This document shows positions 1 through 8,590 of a DNA stretch of 64,000 nt, in pieces; the stretch's first letter is position 1; each line of letters starts with the position of its first letter. The notes beneath the pieces were generated by a model. It saw only the letters and a program-made list of their open reading frames with translations. It was not told where the DNA came from and made no database searches. The stretch lies in the NCBI RefSeq assembly GCF_015354505.1, contig NZ_JACAFP010000005.1, forward strand, positions 1 through 64,000, in the 5' to 3' direction. This stretch comes from Microbacterium sp. UFMG61 (lineage in GTDB: Bacteria; Actinomycetota; Actinomycetes; Actinomycetales; Microbacteriaceae). Both the position numbers and the translations under genes were made by a program.

Positions 1-194
1 GAACTCGCTGCTCTGATCGCCGTCGTCAGCGATGCCTACTCGCTGCTCTGATCGCCGTCGTCAGCGATGCCTACGCGCAGGAGGGCGCGGAGGCCGTCGC
101 CGACGAGCCTGTGGCATCCGCCTGGATGCGCACACAGCGGTCTCTGCGGACTCCGCTGCGCCGAGACATCCCCTGGGGCCGATTCTCCGGCTGA
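1..194 (+). pseudogene. accE: Acyl-CoA carboxylase epsilon subunit, 3' end, frameshifted by tandem duplication
   Basis: Only the C-terminal part lies in the window. Frame 1 reads ELAALIAVVSDAY and then stops at 49-51. If one copy of the 35-bp repeat at 5-39/40-74 is removed, the frame continues through AWMRTQRSLRTPLRRDIPW to a stop at 192-194, which is the usual tail of the small actinobacterial acyl-CoA carboxylase epsilon subunit. That subunit helps the carboxyltransferase and biotin-carrying subunits assemble. In Mycobacterium tuberculosis accE5 sits close to maf and accA3; here those genes resume at 6053. Identification rests on a short tail, so it is probable rather than certain. The lesion is either a genuine mutation or an assembly error. 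Confidence 0.6.
5..74. repeat. 35-bp perfect tandem duplication
   Basis: Two identical 35-bp units (5-39 and 40-74) abut directly. Because 35 is not a multiple of three, the second copy shifts the reading frame of the accE remnant. Confidence 0.95.
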
Positions 195-329
195 AGACGA
201 CCGCGCCCGCAGGCATTCTTCGCCATGGATGCGAGAGAGACAGACTCGCATCACCCCAAAACGGCGCATCCGACTCAATAGTACATCGATTGGAATTACT
301 ATTCCGGTCTCTGCGCCGATATACCGGAA

Positions 330-1574
330 CTACGGACGGAGTGCCGTCGCCTCCCGCAGGTACAGATCGGATGCGCGCGGCGTCAGGATCTGATCCAGCA
401 CCACGCACGCAGCGCCGACCGCCCCCACGTCATCACCGACGATCGTGCCCGTCACCGGGATCTCCCGCACATCACGGGTCGCACTGCGCCGGTGCAGTTC
501 CCCGGGCAGCTCGCGGAGGTAGATCGCGGACACACGGTCCCAGAACGGTCCCCCCAGCACGACTCGATCGACGTCGAGCATGTTCGTGAGCACGGCGATC
601 AGCACGGCGAGCGAACCGGCAGCGCGTTCGAGCACAGCCGTGGCCGGGGCATCACCCGCCGCAGCACGTTCGCACAGCATCGTGAAGCGCTCCTCGACGG
701 CATGCACACCATCGATCTGACGGTCGCCGTCGAAGACCCCCGCCGCCTCGGCCTGCTCGACGATGGCCTGAGGGGTGCACACGACCTCGACGCACCCTCG
801 AGAGCCACAGGCGCACGACGGCCCGTCCGGATCCACCACGATGTGCCCGACCTCGCCGAAGTTGTGTGAGCTCCCGCGGATCGCGTCTCCCTCCCGAACG
901 AGTGACGCGCCGACACCGGTGCCGAGGTACACGAACAGGAAGGATCCGTCGGCTGCGCCGTTCCCCGTCCACACCTCTCCCACCGCGGCAGAAGTGGTGT
1001 CCTTCTCCACGACGACCGGAAGGCCCGTCGCTTCGGCCAGGACCGCACGAAGCGGCACGCGGTGCCACCCGTTGAGCTTCGGAGGATCGATGACCGTCCC
1101 GACAGCCGCGTCCAACGGCCCCGGCGCTGCAACGCCGATTCCGGCGACTCGTGAGCGATCGATCCCCGCGTCCGAGATGAGGTCGTCGATCGCACCGGCC
1201 ATGGTCTCGACCACCGCTCGAGGATCCCTGTCTCCCGCCCGCACGACGCGTCGACGCACGACTGCGCCGGCGATGTCGAGCAGCACGACGGTGATGACGG
1301 CGGGGTCGAGATGCACGCCGACCGAGAACCGACTCCCCGCGACCAGTCGCAGGGTGATGCGTGGCTTGCCCGGGCCGTTGATGGTGCGACCGGCCTCGGC
1401 GATCAGCCCGTCGTCCAGGAGCCGCCGCGTGATGTTCGTCACGGTCTGCGCCGAGAGGCCTGTCGCCTCGACCAGTTCGATCCGGCTGAGTCCCTCGACC
1501 GACCGTCGGATGGCCTCGAGGATGACCGACTGGTTGAAGTCACCCATTCGGGGAAGGTTGGTTCCGCGGCGCAT
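330..1574 (-). CDS. ROK family transcriptional regulator
   Basis: A 414-residue ROK protein with an N-terminal winged helix-turn-helix (about residues 10-65, SRIELVEATGLSAQTVTNI) followed by the sugar-kinase-like ROK fold. The zinc motif CACGSRGC is at 254-261 and EVGH at 241-244. The kinase-type ENDA motif reads EKDT near 190, so sugar kinase activity is doubtful and a sugar-responsive repressor is the better reading. The start at 1574 is preferred over 1580 because GATGAGG lies 7 nt upstream of it. The gene stands alone with no sugar transporter beside it, so its ligand is unknown. Upstream, 1618-1650 is an AT-rich patch that may hold the promoter and an operator. Confidence 0.85.
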   Translation of the reverse strand: MRRGTNLPRMGDFNQSVILEAIRRSVEGLSRIELVEATGLSAQTVTNITRRLLDDGLIAEAGRTINGPGKPRITLRLVAGSRFSVGVHLDPAVITVVLLDIAGAVVRRRVVRAGDRDPRAVVETMAGAIDDLISDAGIDRSRVAGIGVAAPGPLDAAVGTVIDPPKLNGWHRVPLRAVLAEATGLPVVVEKDTTSAAVGEVWTGNGAADGSFLFVYLGTGVGASLVREGDAIRGSSHNFGEVGHIVVDPDGPSCACGSRGCVEVVCTPQAIVEQAEAAGVFDGDRQIDGVHAVEERFTMLCERAAAGDAPATAVLERAAGSLAVLIAVLTNMLDVDRVVLGGPFWDRVSAIYLRELPGELHRRSATRDVREIPVTGTIVGDDVGAVGAACVVLDQILTPRASDLYLREATALRP

Positions 1575-1865
1575 GCCCATGCCTCATCATCTCGTATCGC
1601 GGGGGCGATCTTGTCCCCCAAAATACCTACAGACAAACGTGTTGACCATGTCCGAGACTGATGGGGACGCTTCGCGTTCGGCTGGTCTCTCGGTCCCAGG
1701 GTAGACAGACGCAGATCGGCCACAGGCGGACGGTTTTCGGGTAACTGTTCCGCATGGCGAGGGGCTGGCGATATCGCCGCCCCTCGCCCATTCTGACTGA
1801 CCTCGACTCCGATTTCCTCCCCCGATCGGAGCCGAGGGCAGAGGGGGTCTTCGCCGGGAGATGCC
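1575..1865. other. Intergenic region between ROK gene and two-component operon
   Basis: About 290 bp without a convincing gene. It holds the upstream region of the ROK gene, with an AT-rich patch near 1618-1650, and the hairpin described separately. No tRNA or conserved RNA was recognised. Confidence 0.6.
1756..1788 (-). terminator. Hairpin terminator of the 1866-4754 operon
   Basis: Ten-bp perfect arms (GGCGAGGGGC / GCCCCTCGCC) enclose an inner GGCG-ATAT-CGCC stem. It lies about 80 nt beyond the stop of the last gene of the operon. No U-tract follows, as is common in high-GC actinobacteria. Confidence 0.55.
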
Positions 1866-2870
1866 TCAGGCGGTGCGGCGTGGGATCTCGTGCCAGACAT
1901 CCACGGCATCGTCGTCGCTCGTGCCGCCGGATCCCGCCCGGCCCACGACGGTGACGGCGGTCAGCGGATCGCTCGCGGCCCGGATGATCCATCGCTCCGC
2001 CTCGGCGCTGCGCAGAACGGCGGCGAGCTCGTCACGGATCTCCTCCCGACGAGCGTCCTCGACGTCGGAGAGTCCTCCCTCGTCGAACACCGTCACGACC
2101 GCACCCCGGCGTCGAGCATCCGCGATCGCATCGCGCACCGCGTCGTTCAGCAGATCCGCGCCGCGGAGCTCATCGCGCAGTCGCCCTTCGGCCAGTCGGG
2201 CCTCCAGTCGCTCCTCGGCATCGAGTGCGCCGTGCGTCGCGACCGCTCGGCTGAGCACCGGACCCGCCACCGCGAGCGCGAACTGAGTACGGATCCGACG
2301 TTCCCGCTGACGCACCTGCTGCGTGGCGTGCCAGGCGGAGACCGCCTGCTGGATTCCCGCCAGCCGCTCCGTGTCGCGCACGGCGCGATCCCAGAACATG
2401 ACCAGGAGGTGCGCGACGGCTGCCCACATGGCAGACCCGACGAGCCCGAGGGCCAGCGCATCGGTGAACCCGAGGAAGACCGATGACTCGGCGATCAGGA
2501 TGACGACGATCGCCCATCCGATGACGAACCGCCTCCGGACGATGCAGACCACGCCGAGCACCCCGATGGCGCCGATGTACCAGGTCGCGAACGGTGCGCG
2601 CAGCGTCAGCGGGTCGAGCGAGAAGGTCACGAGTGCCGGGATGATCGCCGCAGCGGCGAGTGCGGCGACCGCCGCCCACATGGGCATCCGCACGACGATC
2701 GCGGAATCCCAGAGGATCGCGATGTTCACGACCACGAGGTAGAGGCCGATCGCCGCCACCATGAGCAGCGGGCCCGTCGGCTGATCGATCCACCAGATGC
2801 CACGAGCCGCGAAGTACATCGCGAAGCCGACGGCGAGTGAGGTGGCGACACTGCGCACCGTCCGGTTCAC
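1866..2870 (-). CDS. Membrane protein partner of a histidine kinase, probably degenerate sensor
   Basis: A 334-residue protein with about six N-terminal hydrophobic segments (residues 10-160) and a charged cytoplasmic C-terminal half. The layout parallels the neighbouring kinase, but no phospho-accepting histidine motif and no ATP-binding N and G boxes are visible; the C-terminal part (RRGAVVTVFDEGG onwards) could be a decayed HATPase domain. I infer a non-catalytic sensor partner. The GTG at 2870 overlaps the kinase stop as GTGA, implying translational coupling; a GTG at 2882 is the alternative start. It is the last gene of the regulator-kinase-partner operon. Confidence 0.6.
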   Translation of the reverse strand: MNRTVRSVATSLAVGFAMYFAARGIWWIDQPTGPLLMVAAIGLYLVVVNIAILWDSAIVVRMPMWAAVAALAAAAIIPALVTFSLDPLTLRAPFATWYIGAIGVLGVVCIVRRRFVIGWAIVVILIAESSVFLGFTDALALGLVGSAMWAAVAHLLVMFWDRAVRDTERLAGIQQAVSAWHATQQVRQRERRIRTQFALAVAGPVLSRAVATHGALDAEERLEARLAEGRLRDELRGADLLNDAVRDAIADARRRGAVVTVFDEGGLSDVEDARREEIRDELAAVLRSAEAERWIIRAASDPLTAVTVVGRAGSGGTSDDDAVDVWHEIPRRTA

Positions 2871-4102
2871 GGGCGCACCCACCCGAGCGATACCACGGTC
2901 CCGGACGCGCTCGACTCGATCTCGGCCGTGCCGGCGACACCAGCCATGCGGGCGAGGATCGACGCGCGGATGCCGAGCCGGTCGGGTCCGATCGCAGCGA
3001 GGTCGAACCCCGGCCCCGAGTCGGAGATCGTCACGGTGATGCCCTCGTCACCGCGTCCTTCCGCGACGATGTGCAGCCCGCGACCGTGCGCATGTGTGAC
3101 TGCATTGCCGAGGGCCTGGCGAGCGGCGAGGACGAGTGCCCGCGCCACTCGGCCGGGAATGAGTCCGGGTCCGCCCCGCTCCTCGACGATCGCGTCGGCG
3201 CCGAGCTCGGACAGCGCCCGGCGCAGTTCGACGACGATCTGCGCCGCGGCGACGGGTTCGTCGCTGCCCTCCTGTGCGACGGCGGCCTCGGTGTTCGCGA
3301 GTCGCGTGAGAGCCTCGCGCGCCATTCCGACGGCCAGATCGCGCGCGCGCTCGCCCTCCGCCCTCTCCGCGGCGATGAGCGCGGCCAGGACGCTGTCGTG
3401 CATCAGAGCCGACATGGCGACGCGTTCCTCCTCCGTCGCGGCCGCGGCCGCGGCAGCCGCGTACGACGCGACTGCCTGCGCACGCGCTTCATCGACACCG
3501 GCCGCGACGGAGCGGAACATCCACCCCAGGGAGATGATGACGATGCCGAGGATCAGTGTGAACGAGACGTCGAACGCCGTGGTGACCCAGAATTCCGGAG
3601 AGAAGTCGCCTTCCACCAGCCGGACGTAACCGTAGACGAACGGCAGGCCGACGGCCCAGGCGAACTGCAGCCAGAGAGGGAAGGCGAGCATGGCCGCGAC
3701 GACGCCGACGTTGACGAGGAAGAAGATCCACGGCTGCTCGGAGGCCGCCCTGTCACCCATGCCCATGATGGTCGGCCAGGCGCCGAGCGCGAGGACGTAG
3801 GCCACGGCGAAGATCCCGGAGGTGGTGCGGACGCCACGACCGATGACGCATGCCACGAGCATGGCTGCGAGCGGCACGTAGACCGCGAGCAGCATCGCGA
3901 TACGGGGCGACTCGTCCCACGACATCGCCGTGACAGCGGCGATGAAGGCCTGCACGCCCAGCACGCCGGCACCGACCGCGACGACGGTCGCAAGGATGCG
4001 TTCCATCCGCTTGCCGGTGAAGCGCTCGAACTCCGTCTCCACGCTGCCCGGAGAAGGGATCTTGCTCCAGGCCTCGCGGATGCTGAGCGCGTCAGCCGGC
4101 AC
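2867..4102 (-). CDS. Sensor histidine kinase, NarL/LuxR-partner type
   Basis: A 411-residue membrane kinase with about five or six hydrophobic segments between residues 35 and 195, a short coiled region, then SALMHDSVLAAL with the likely phospho-accepting His235 in the HD-type motif of kinases paired with LuxR-family regulators. A C-terminal HATPase domain carries an N box (ARQALGNAVTHAHG) and a G1 box (ISDSGPGFD). The GTG start at 4102 overlaps the regulator stop, giving tightly coupled expression. An in-frame longer reading to 4186 lies inside the regulator gene and is rejected. The signal sensed is unknown; no extracellular sensor domain of note is present. Confidence 0.85.
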   Translation of the reverse strand: MPADALSIREAWSKIPSPGSVETEFERFTGKRMERILATVVAVGAGVLGVQAFIAAVTAMSWDESPRIAMLLAVYVPLAAMLVACVIGRGVRTTSGIFAVAYVLALGAWPTIMGMGDRAASEQPWIFFLVNVGVVAAMLAFPLWLQFAWAVGLPFVYGYVRLVEGDFSPEFWVTTAFDVSFTLILGIVIISLGWMFRSVAAGVDEARAQAVASYAAAAAAAATEEERVAMSALMHDSVLAALIAAERAEGERARDLAVGMAREALTRLANTEAAVAQEGSDEPVAAAQIVVELRRALSELGADAIVEERGGPGLIPGRVARALVLAARQALGNAVTHAHGRGLHIVAEGRGDEGITVTISDSGPGFDLAAIGPDRLGIRASILARMAGVAGTAEIESSASGTVVSLGWVRP

Positions 4103-4754
4103 TCGGCGCCCCGTCTGCGGCGACGATGCCGTCCTCCATCGCCCGGCGCAGCAGATCGACCTTGGTCGGTGCGGGTCGACCCACATCGACGTACTTGACG
4201 CGGATGCGGGTGATGTTCTCCTTGGCGGTGGAGTAGGCGACTCCCAGTCGCTCTGCCACGGCTTTCAGCGGGAGTCCCGTCGCATAGAGGCGCAGTACCT
4301 CGCGCTCTCTGGTCGAGAGCTGCGCATCCGCGAAGTCGCGGTCGCCGTCGACGGCGCTCGCCCACTCGACGTTGTTGAGGGCCTCACCCTGCGCGACCGT
4401 GCGGATCGCGTCGAGCACGTCGTCGAGGGCCGAGGACTTGCTCACGACCCCCGCCGCTCCGGCGGCGAGCGCCTCCCGCACCGCCGCAGGGCGATCGGCG
4501 ACGCTGTGGATGACCACGCTCGCGCCGTCGGCCACGAGCGACGACACGTTCTCGGTGACGGTGGTGCCGTCACCGAGGGTCAGATCGAGTACGACGACAT
4601 CGGCCGACGCGGCAGACGTCGCGGCGCGCCAATCGAGGTAGGAGACGACCGTGCTGCCCGAGAACACGACGGACTGTTCACCGTCGCGAGCGCATGCCGC
4701 CTCGAGACCGAGGCGAACGGATTCGTGATCGTCGATCAGTGCGACCCTGCTCAT
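4092..4754 (-). CDS. Response regulator, LuxR/NarL family
   Basis: A 220-residue regulator. The receiver domain has the acidic pair IDDH near residue 9 and phospho-accepting Asp57 in VVVLDLTLGDG. The C-terminal DNA-binding helix-turn-helix is STREREVLRLYATGLPLKAVAERLG. It heads a three-gene operon with the kinase and its membrane partner. The ATG at 4754 is chosen because a TAGGCT box (4761-4766 on the complement) ends 6 nt upstream, which predicts a leaderless transcript. A GTG three bases earlier is possible. Confidence 0.9.
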   Translation of the reverse strand: MSRVALIDDHESVRLGLEAACARDGEQSVVFSGSTVVSYLDWRAATSAASADVVVLDLTLGDGTTVTENVSSLVADGASVVIHSVADRPAAVREALAAGAAGVVSKSSALDDVLDAIRTVAQGEALNNVEWASAVDGDRDFADAQLSTREREVLRLYATGLPLKAVAERLGVAYSTAKENITRIRVKYVDVGRPAPTKVDLLRRAMEDGIVAADGAPSAG

Positions 4755-4760
4755 CACTCC

Positions 4761-4766
4761 AGCCTA
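4761..4766 (-). promoter_or_regulatory. -10 box TAGGCT, leaderless promoter of the LuxR-type regulator
   Basis: TAGGCT on the minus strand ends 6 nt before the ATG at 4754, so transcription should start at or next to the start codon. Confidence 0.5.
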
Positions 4767-4799
4767 GTGATGCCCCGGGCGACGCTCGCCCACGGGACG

Positions 4800-6029
4800 T
4801 CAGCGTGTGAGCAACGCGACGACCTCGAAGTGGTGGGAGTGCGGGAACAGGTCGAAGCCGCGCAGGGTCTTCACTTTCCATCCGTGTGCGCGGAAGGTGC
4901 CGAGGTCACGAGCGAGGGCGACAGGATCGCAGGCCACGTAGGCGATCGCCTCGGGGGCGAGCGTGTGCAGCGCGTCGACCACCGCGCGGCCGGCGCCGGC
5001 TCGGGGAGGGTCGAGCACGACGGCACCGACCGATGCACCCGCTGAGGCTCCTGCGAGGTAGCGATCGACGCGCGCGGTGACCGCGGTGACCTCGAGCGGT
5101 GCGAGGTTGCGGCGGGCATGCTCGGTCGCCCGCCGACTCGATTCGACGGTGACGATGTCGGTCCCGCCGAGATCGGCGAGGGAGGCGGCGAAGAGACCCA
5201 CACCGCCGTAGAGGTCGAGATGTCTCTTCGCCGGGTCGACATGTCCGTCGAGAATGCCGTAGACCGCCCCGTCGAGCACGGAAGCAGCCCGCGAGTGCAC
5301 CTGCCAGAATCCGCCGGCATCCACCTGGAAGCGGCGATCCCCGACCTGCTCATAGACGACCTCGGGCGCCGGACGGCGACCCTGACCGCGCGCGGGACGC
5401 TCGTCGAGACGGTCACGACGGATCACGCGCACGGAACCGTCGCCCGGTTCGACGAGATCCACACTGCCGGGGTCACCGGACGCGAGTGCGAGCGCCGCCT
5501 TCTCGATCCCGGGGCGAGCGAGCGGATGCGAGCCGACCGGGATCACCCGGTGGCTGCGGGCGGCGTAGGGGCCCACGTTCCCCTCGCCGTCGACGTGGAG
5601 CGTGACCCTCGTGCGCCATCCGGTGCCGTCACCGGATTCCACCGCCTCGATCTCGGGAGCGTCGAGCCCGGAGCCGGCGAAGCGGTCGAGTGCCTCCGTG
5701 AGCACCTGGCGCTTCAGCACACGCTGGTGCTCGAGATCGATGTGCCCGAGGTCTGCACCGCCTGGACGGTCCTCCGGCGCGCGCGCGACGTCCGCTTCGG
5801 ACCAGATGTGCGGGCGGCGATGGGGAGAGGCCTCGAGGACCTCGACGGTCTCGGCTCGCCAGAAGCTCTTCGACTCCCCCGTCGAGTCCTCGCTCAGGCG
5901 CGCGCGTACGCGCTCCCCGGGGATCGCATCCGAGACGAAGACGACTCGTCCCTCATGGCGGGCGATGAAGGTACCGCCGTGCGCGATGCCGGTGATGTCC
6001 AGATCGAGCAGGGCTGGGGAAGAAGTCAT
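4800..6029 (-). CDS. TRAM-domain class I SAM-dependent RNA methyltransferase (RumA/TrmA family)
   Basis: A 409-residue RNA uracil-5 methyltransferase relative. An N-terminal TRAM domain (residues 1-65, GIAHGGTFIARHEGRVVFV) is followed by the methyltransferase with SAM motif LDLYGGVGLFAASLADLGG, the motif VVLDPPRAGAGRAVVDAL, and the nucleophile region AYVACDPVALARDL, where the Cys of ACDP is the expected catalytic residue. It should methylate a uridine of rRNA or tRNA in the cytosol; which one cannot be told. The start at 6029 is set by TATCCT ending 6 nt upstream. It is divergent from maf with only 23 bp between start codons. Confidence 0.88.
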   Translation of the reverse strand: MTSSPALLDLDITGIAHGGTFIARHEGRVVFVSDAIPGERVRARLSEDSTGESKSFWRAETVEVLEASPHRRPHIWSEADVARAPEDRPGGADLGHIDLEHQRVLKRQVLTEALDRFAGSGLDAPEIEAVESGDGTGWRTRVTLHVDGEGNVGPYAARSHRVIPVGSHPLARPGIEKAALALASGDPGSVDLVEPGDGSVRVIRRDRLDERPARGQGRRPAPEVVYEQVGDRRFQVDAGGFWQVHSRAASVLDGAVYGILDGHVDPAKRHLDLYGGVGLFAASLADLGGTDIVTVESSRRATEHARRNLAPLEVTAVTARVDRYLAGASAGASVGAVVLDPPRAGAGRAVVDALHTLAPEAIAYVACDPVALARDLGTFRAHGWKVKTLRGFDLFPHSHHFEVVALLTR

Positions 6030-6035
6030 CCTTCG

Positions 6036-6045
6036 AGGATACGGT
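6036..6045. promoter_or_regulatory. Overlapping divergent -10 boxes for the methyltransferase and maf
   Basis: On the minus strand TATCCT (6036-6041) lies 6 nt before the ATG at 6029. On the plus strand TACGGT (6040-6045) lies 7 nt before the ATG at 6053. The two boxes share two base pairs, so only one polymerase could bind at a time. Confidence 0.5.
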
Positions 6046-6052
6046 GGTGAAC

Positions 6053-6691
6053 ATGCGCGTCTGCCTCGCCTCCACATCTCCCGCCCGATTGATGCTTCTG
6101 CGACAGGCCGGGATCGAACCGCTCACGCAGTCGCCCGAGGTCGACGAGGACGCTGTCGCCGCAGCTGCCGCGGCCGAGCGGGGCTCCGACCTTCCGCCGG
6201 CCGAACTGGTGCTGTTGCTCGCCAGGGCCAAGGCGGCGGCGGTCGCGCACGAGCTCGCGGCGATCGGAGAGTTCGACGGCATCGTGATCGGCGGCGACTC
6301 GATGTTCGAGATCGGCGGCCGGGTCTACGGCAAGCCGTACACGCCCGAGGAGGCGACCCGCCGTTGGCACGAGATGCGCGGCGCCACCGGCATCCTCCAT
6401 TCCGGCCACTCCGTCTTCCGGGTGTCCCCCGGTGCCGTCCCCGAGGAGGCGATGGCGACAGCCGACGCATCCGTCACCTTCGCCGACGACATCACGGATG
6501 CCGAGATCGCGGCCTACGTCGCGTCCGGCGAACCCCTGCACGTGGCGGGCGCCTTCACCGTCGACAGCCTGGGCGGCGCGTTCATCACCCGCGTCGACGG
6601 CGATCCGTCGACGGTCGTGGGGATGTCCCTGTCGACGGTGCGCCGACTGGCCTCCGACCTCGGCGTCGCGTGGACAGACCTCTGGTCGTAG
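6053..6691 (+). CDS. maf: Maf family nucleotide pyrophosphatase
   Basis: A 212-residue Maf protein opening MRVCLASTSPARLMLLRQAG, where the SxSPRR-type substrate loop reads STSPAR, followed by a conserved Glu/Asp centre at IVIGGDSMFEIGG. Maf proteins hydrolyse non-canonical or methylated nucleoside triphosphates to the monophosphate and diphosphate, clearing them from the cytosolic pool. The start at 6053 is supported by TACGGT 7 nt upstream. The following carboxylase gene lies 78 bp downstream and has its own box. Proximity to acyl-CoA carboxylase genes matches the accE-maf-accA3 neighbourhood of other actinobacteria. Confidence 0.9.
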   Translation: MRVCLASTSPARLMLLRQAGIEPLTQSPEVDEDAVAAAAAAERGSDLPPAELVLLLARAKAAAVAHELAAIGEFDGIVIGGDSMFEIGGRVYGKPYTPEEATRRWHEMRGATGILHSGHSVFRVSPGAVPEEAMATADASVTFADDITDAEIAAYVASGEPLHVAGAFTVDSLGGAFITRVDGDPSTVVGMSLSTVRRLASDLGVAWTDLWS

Positions 6692-6756
6692 AGTCTCGTC
6701 GACGTTTCCCCTACTTTCTTGTGGAGAGTCGTCAAATGGATCGTCCTGCTTCTCGC

Positions 6757-6762
6757 TAGGCT
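6757..6762 (+). promoter_or_regulatory. -10 box TAGGCT, leaderless promoter of accA3
   Basis: TAGGCT followed by 7 nt and the ATG at 6770. No good ribosome-binding site lies between, as expected of a leaderless gene. Confidence 0.5.
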
Positions 6763-6769
6763 GACAACC

Positions 6770-8536
6770 ATGCCTGATATCGCCAAGGTGCTCATCGCCA
6801 ACCGCGGCGAGATCGCCGTACGCATCATCCGTGCCGCTCGTGACTCGGGGATCGCCTCGGTCGCCGTGTACGCCGACCAGGATCGCGACGCTCTGCACAC
6901 TCGCCTCGCCGACGAGGCCTTCGCCCTCGGCGGAGCCACGAGCGCCGAGACCTACCTGCAGATCGAGAAGATCCTCTCGATCGCCCGCCGCGCCGGCGCA
7001 GACGCCGTGCACCCGGGCTACGGCTTCCTCGCTGAGAACGCCGAGTTCGCCCGTGCCGTGATCGGCGCGGGCATGACCTGGATCGGCCCCTCTCCCGAGG
7101 CCATCGAGGCCCTCGGCGACAAGGTCACCGCTCGTCACGTCGCCGAGAAGGTGGGCGCCCCGCTCGCCCCCGGCACTCCCGGCCCCGTCGCCGGCGCCGA
7201 CGAGGTCGTCGCCTTCGCGAAGGAGTTCGGCCTGCCGATCGCGATCAAGGCCGCGTACGGCGGCGGCGGACGCGGCCTCAAGGTCGCTCGCGAGCTCGAC
7301 GAGGTCGCGGAGCTGTTCGAATCCGCGACGCGCGAGGCCGTGGCCGCCTTCGGCCGCGGCGAGTGCTTCGTCGAGAAGTACCTCGACAAGCCGCGCCACG
7401 TCGAGACGCAGTGCCTGGCGGATGCCGAGGGCAACGTCGTGGTCATCTCGACCCGCGACTGCTCGCTGCAGCGCCGTCACCAGAAGCTTGTCGAGGAGGC
7501 GCCCGCGCCGTTCCTCACCGACGAGCAGAACGACCTGCTCTATTCGGCGTCGAAGGCGATCCTCAAGGAGGTCGGCTACGTCGGCGCCGGGACCTGCGAG
7601 TTCCTGATCGGTGCCGACGGCACGGTGTCGTTCCTCGAGGTGAACACCCGTCTGCAGGTCGAGCACCCGGTCTCCGAAGAGGTCACGGGCATCGACCTGG
7701 TGCGTGAGCAGTTCCGCATCGCCGCCGGCGGCACCATCGACTACGACGACCCGAAGCCGACCGGCCACTCGATCGAGTTCCGCATCAACGGCGAAGACCC
7801 CGGTCGCGGGTTCCTCCCTCAGCCCGGCCCCGTCCACGTCTTCAAGACCTTCGGCGGCCCCGGCATCCGCCTCGACTCCGGCGTCACCGCCGGCGATTCG
7901 GTCTCGGGTGCGTTCGACTCGCTACTCGCGAAGATCATCGTCACGGGCAAGGATCGAGCCGAGGCTCTCGAGCGCTCGCGCCGCGCCCTCGACGAGTTCG
8001 AGGTCGCCGGACTCCCGACCGTGATCCCCTTCCACCGCAAGGTCGTGAACGACCCGGCCTTCACCGCCGAGAACGGCGAGTTCGGCGTCTTCACCCGCTG
8101 GATCGAAACCGAGTTCGTCAATGACATCCCCGCGTGGGACGGCGAACTCGAGTCGCCCGCCGCCGCGGAGAACCGCCACACCGTGGTCGTCGAGGTCGCC
8201 GGCAAGCGGCTCGAAGTCAGCCTGCCCGACCGCGTCGCGGTCGCTGCAGGAAACGTCGGACGACCCGCTGCCGTGCCGCCGTCGCGTCGGAGCCACGCGA
8301 CCTCCGTCAGCGCCGGAGCGTCCGGCGACGCCGTGAAGTCGCCGATGCAGGCCACCGTCGTCAAGGTCGCCGTCGAAGACGGGCAGCAGGTCGTCAAGGG
8401 CGACCTCGTCGTGGTCCTCGAGGCGATGAAGATGGAGCAGCCGCTGCAGGCGCACAAGGACGGCGTGATCGGCAATATCAACGCGAGTGCGGGTGCCACC
8501 GTCTCGGCCGGTCACCAGCTGCTCACGATCAGCTGA
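6770..8536 (+). CDS. accA3: Acetyl/propionyl-CoA carboxylase alpha subunit (biotin carboxylase + BCCP)
   Basis: A 588-residue fusion. The biotin carboxylase domain (about 1-445) opens with [17 protein letters not shown] and carries the glycine-rich ATP-grasp loop [13 protein letters not shown] and the [12 protein letters not shown] motif. The C-terminal biotin carrier domain has EAMKMEQ with biotinylated Lys554. It carboxylates its own biotin with ATP and bicarbonate and passes CO2 to a carboxyltransferase (accD) to make malonyl- or methylmalonyl-CoA for lipid synthesis. The epsilon subunit remnant at the window start probably belongs to the same enzyme. The start is set by the TAGGCT box 7 nt upstream. 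Transcription ends at the strong palindrome after the stop. Confidence 0.93.
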   Translation: MPDIAKVLIANRGEIAVRIIRAARDSGIASVAVYADQDRDALHTRLADEAFALGGATSAETYLQIEKILSIARRAGADAVHPGYGFLAENAEFARAVIGAGMTWIGPSPEAIEALGDKVTARHVAEKVGAPLAPGTPGPVAGADEVVAFAKEFGLPIAIKAAYGGGGRGLKVARELDEVAELFESATREAVAAFGRGECFVEKYLDKPRHVETQCLADAEGNVVVISTRDCSLQRRHQKLVEEAPAPFLTDEQNDLLYSASKAILKEVGYVGAGTCEFLIGADGTVSFLEVNTRLQVEHPVSEEVTGIDLVREQFRIAAGGTIDYDDPKPTGHSIEFRINGEDPGRGFLPQPGPVHVFKTFGGPGIRLDSGVTAGDSVSGAFDSLLAKIIVTGKDRAEALERSRRALDEFEVAGLPTVIPFHRKVVNDPAFTAENGEFGVFTRWIETEFVNDIPAWDGELESPAAAENRHTVVVEVAGKRLEVSLPDRVAVAAGNVGRPAAVPPSRRSHATSVSAGASGDAVKSPMQATVVKVAVEDGQQVVKGDLVVVLEAMKMEQPLQAHKDGVIGNINASAGATVSAGHQLLTIS

Positions 8537-8550
8537 CCGCAGCTCTCAGT

Positions 8551-8586
8551 CACGAAGGCCCCCACCTCGAGGTGGGGGCCTTCGTG
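8551..8586. terminator. Bidirectional terminator between accA3 and the 8591-9472 gene
   Basis: A perfect 36-bp palindrome with 18-bp arms (CACGAAGGCCCCCACCTC and its complement) sits between two convergent genes. It can fold identically in either transcript. Confidence 0.85.
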
Positions 8587-8590
8587 TGTG

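Noticed and set aside
264..324. AT-rich patch with GGAAT/ATTCC repeat between accE and the ROK gene as an attachment site
   Set aside because: No duplicated partner, integrase or tRNA is near; the short palindrome alone is not evidence.
6110..6126. T-arm-like GGGATCGAACC sequence suggesting a tRNA
   Set aside because: It lies inside maf in a conserved coding position and no cloverleaf can be built around it.
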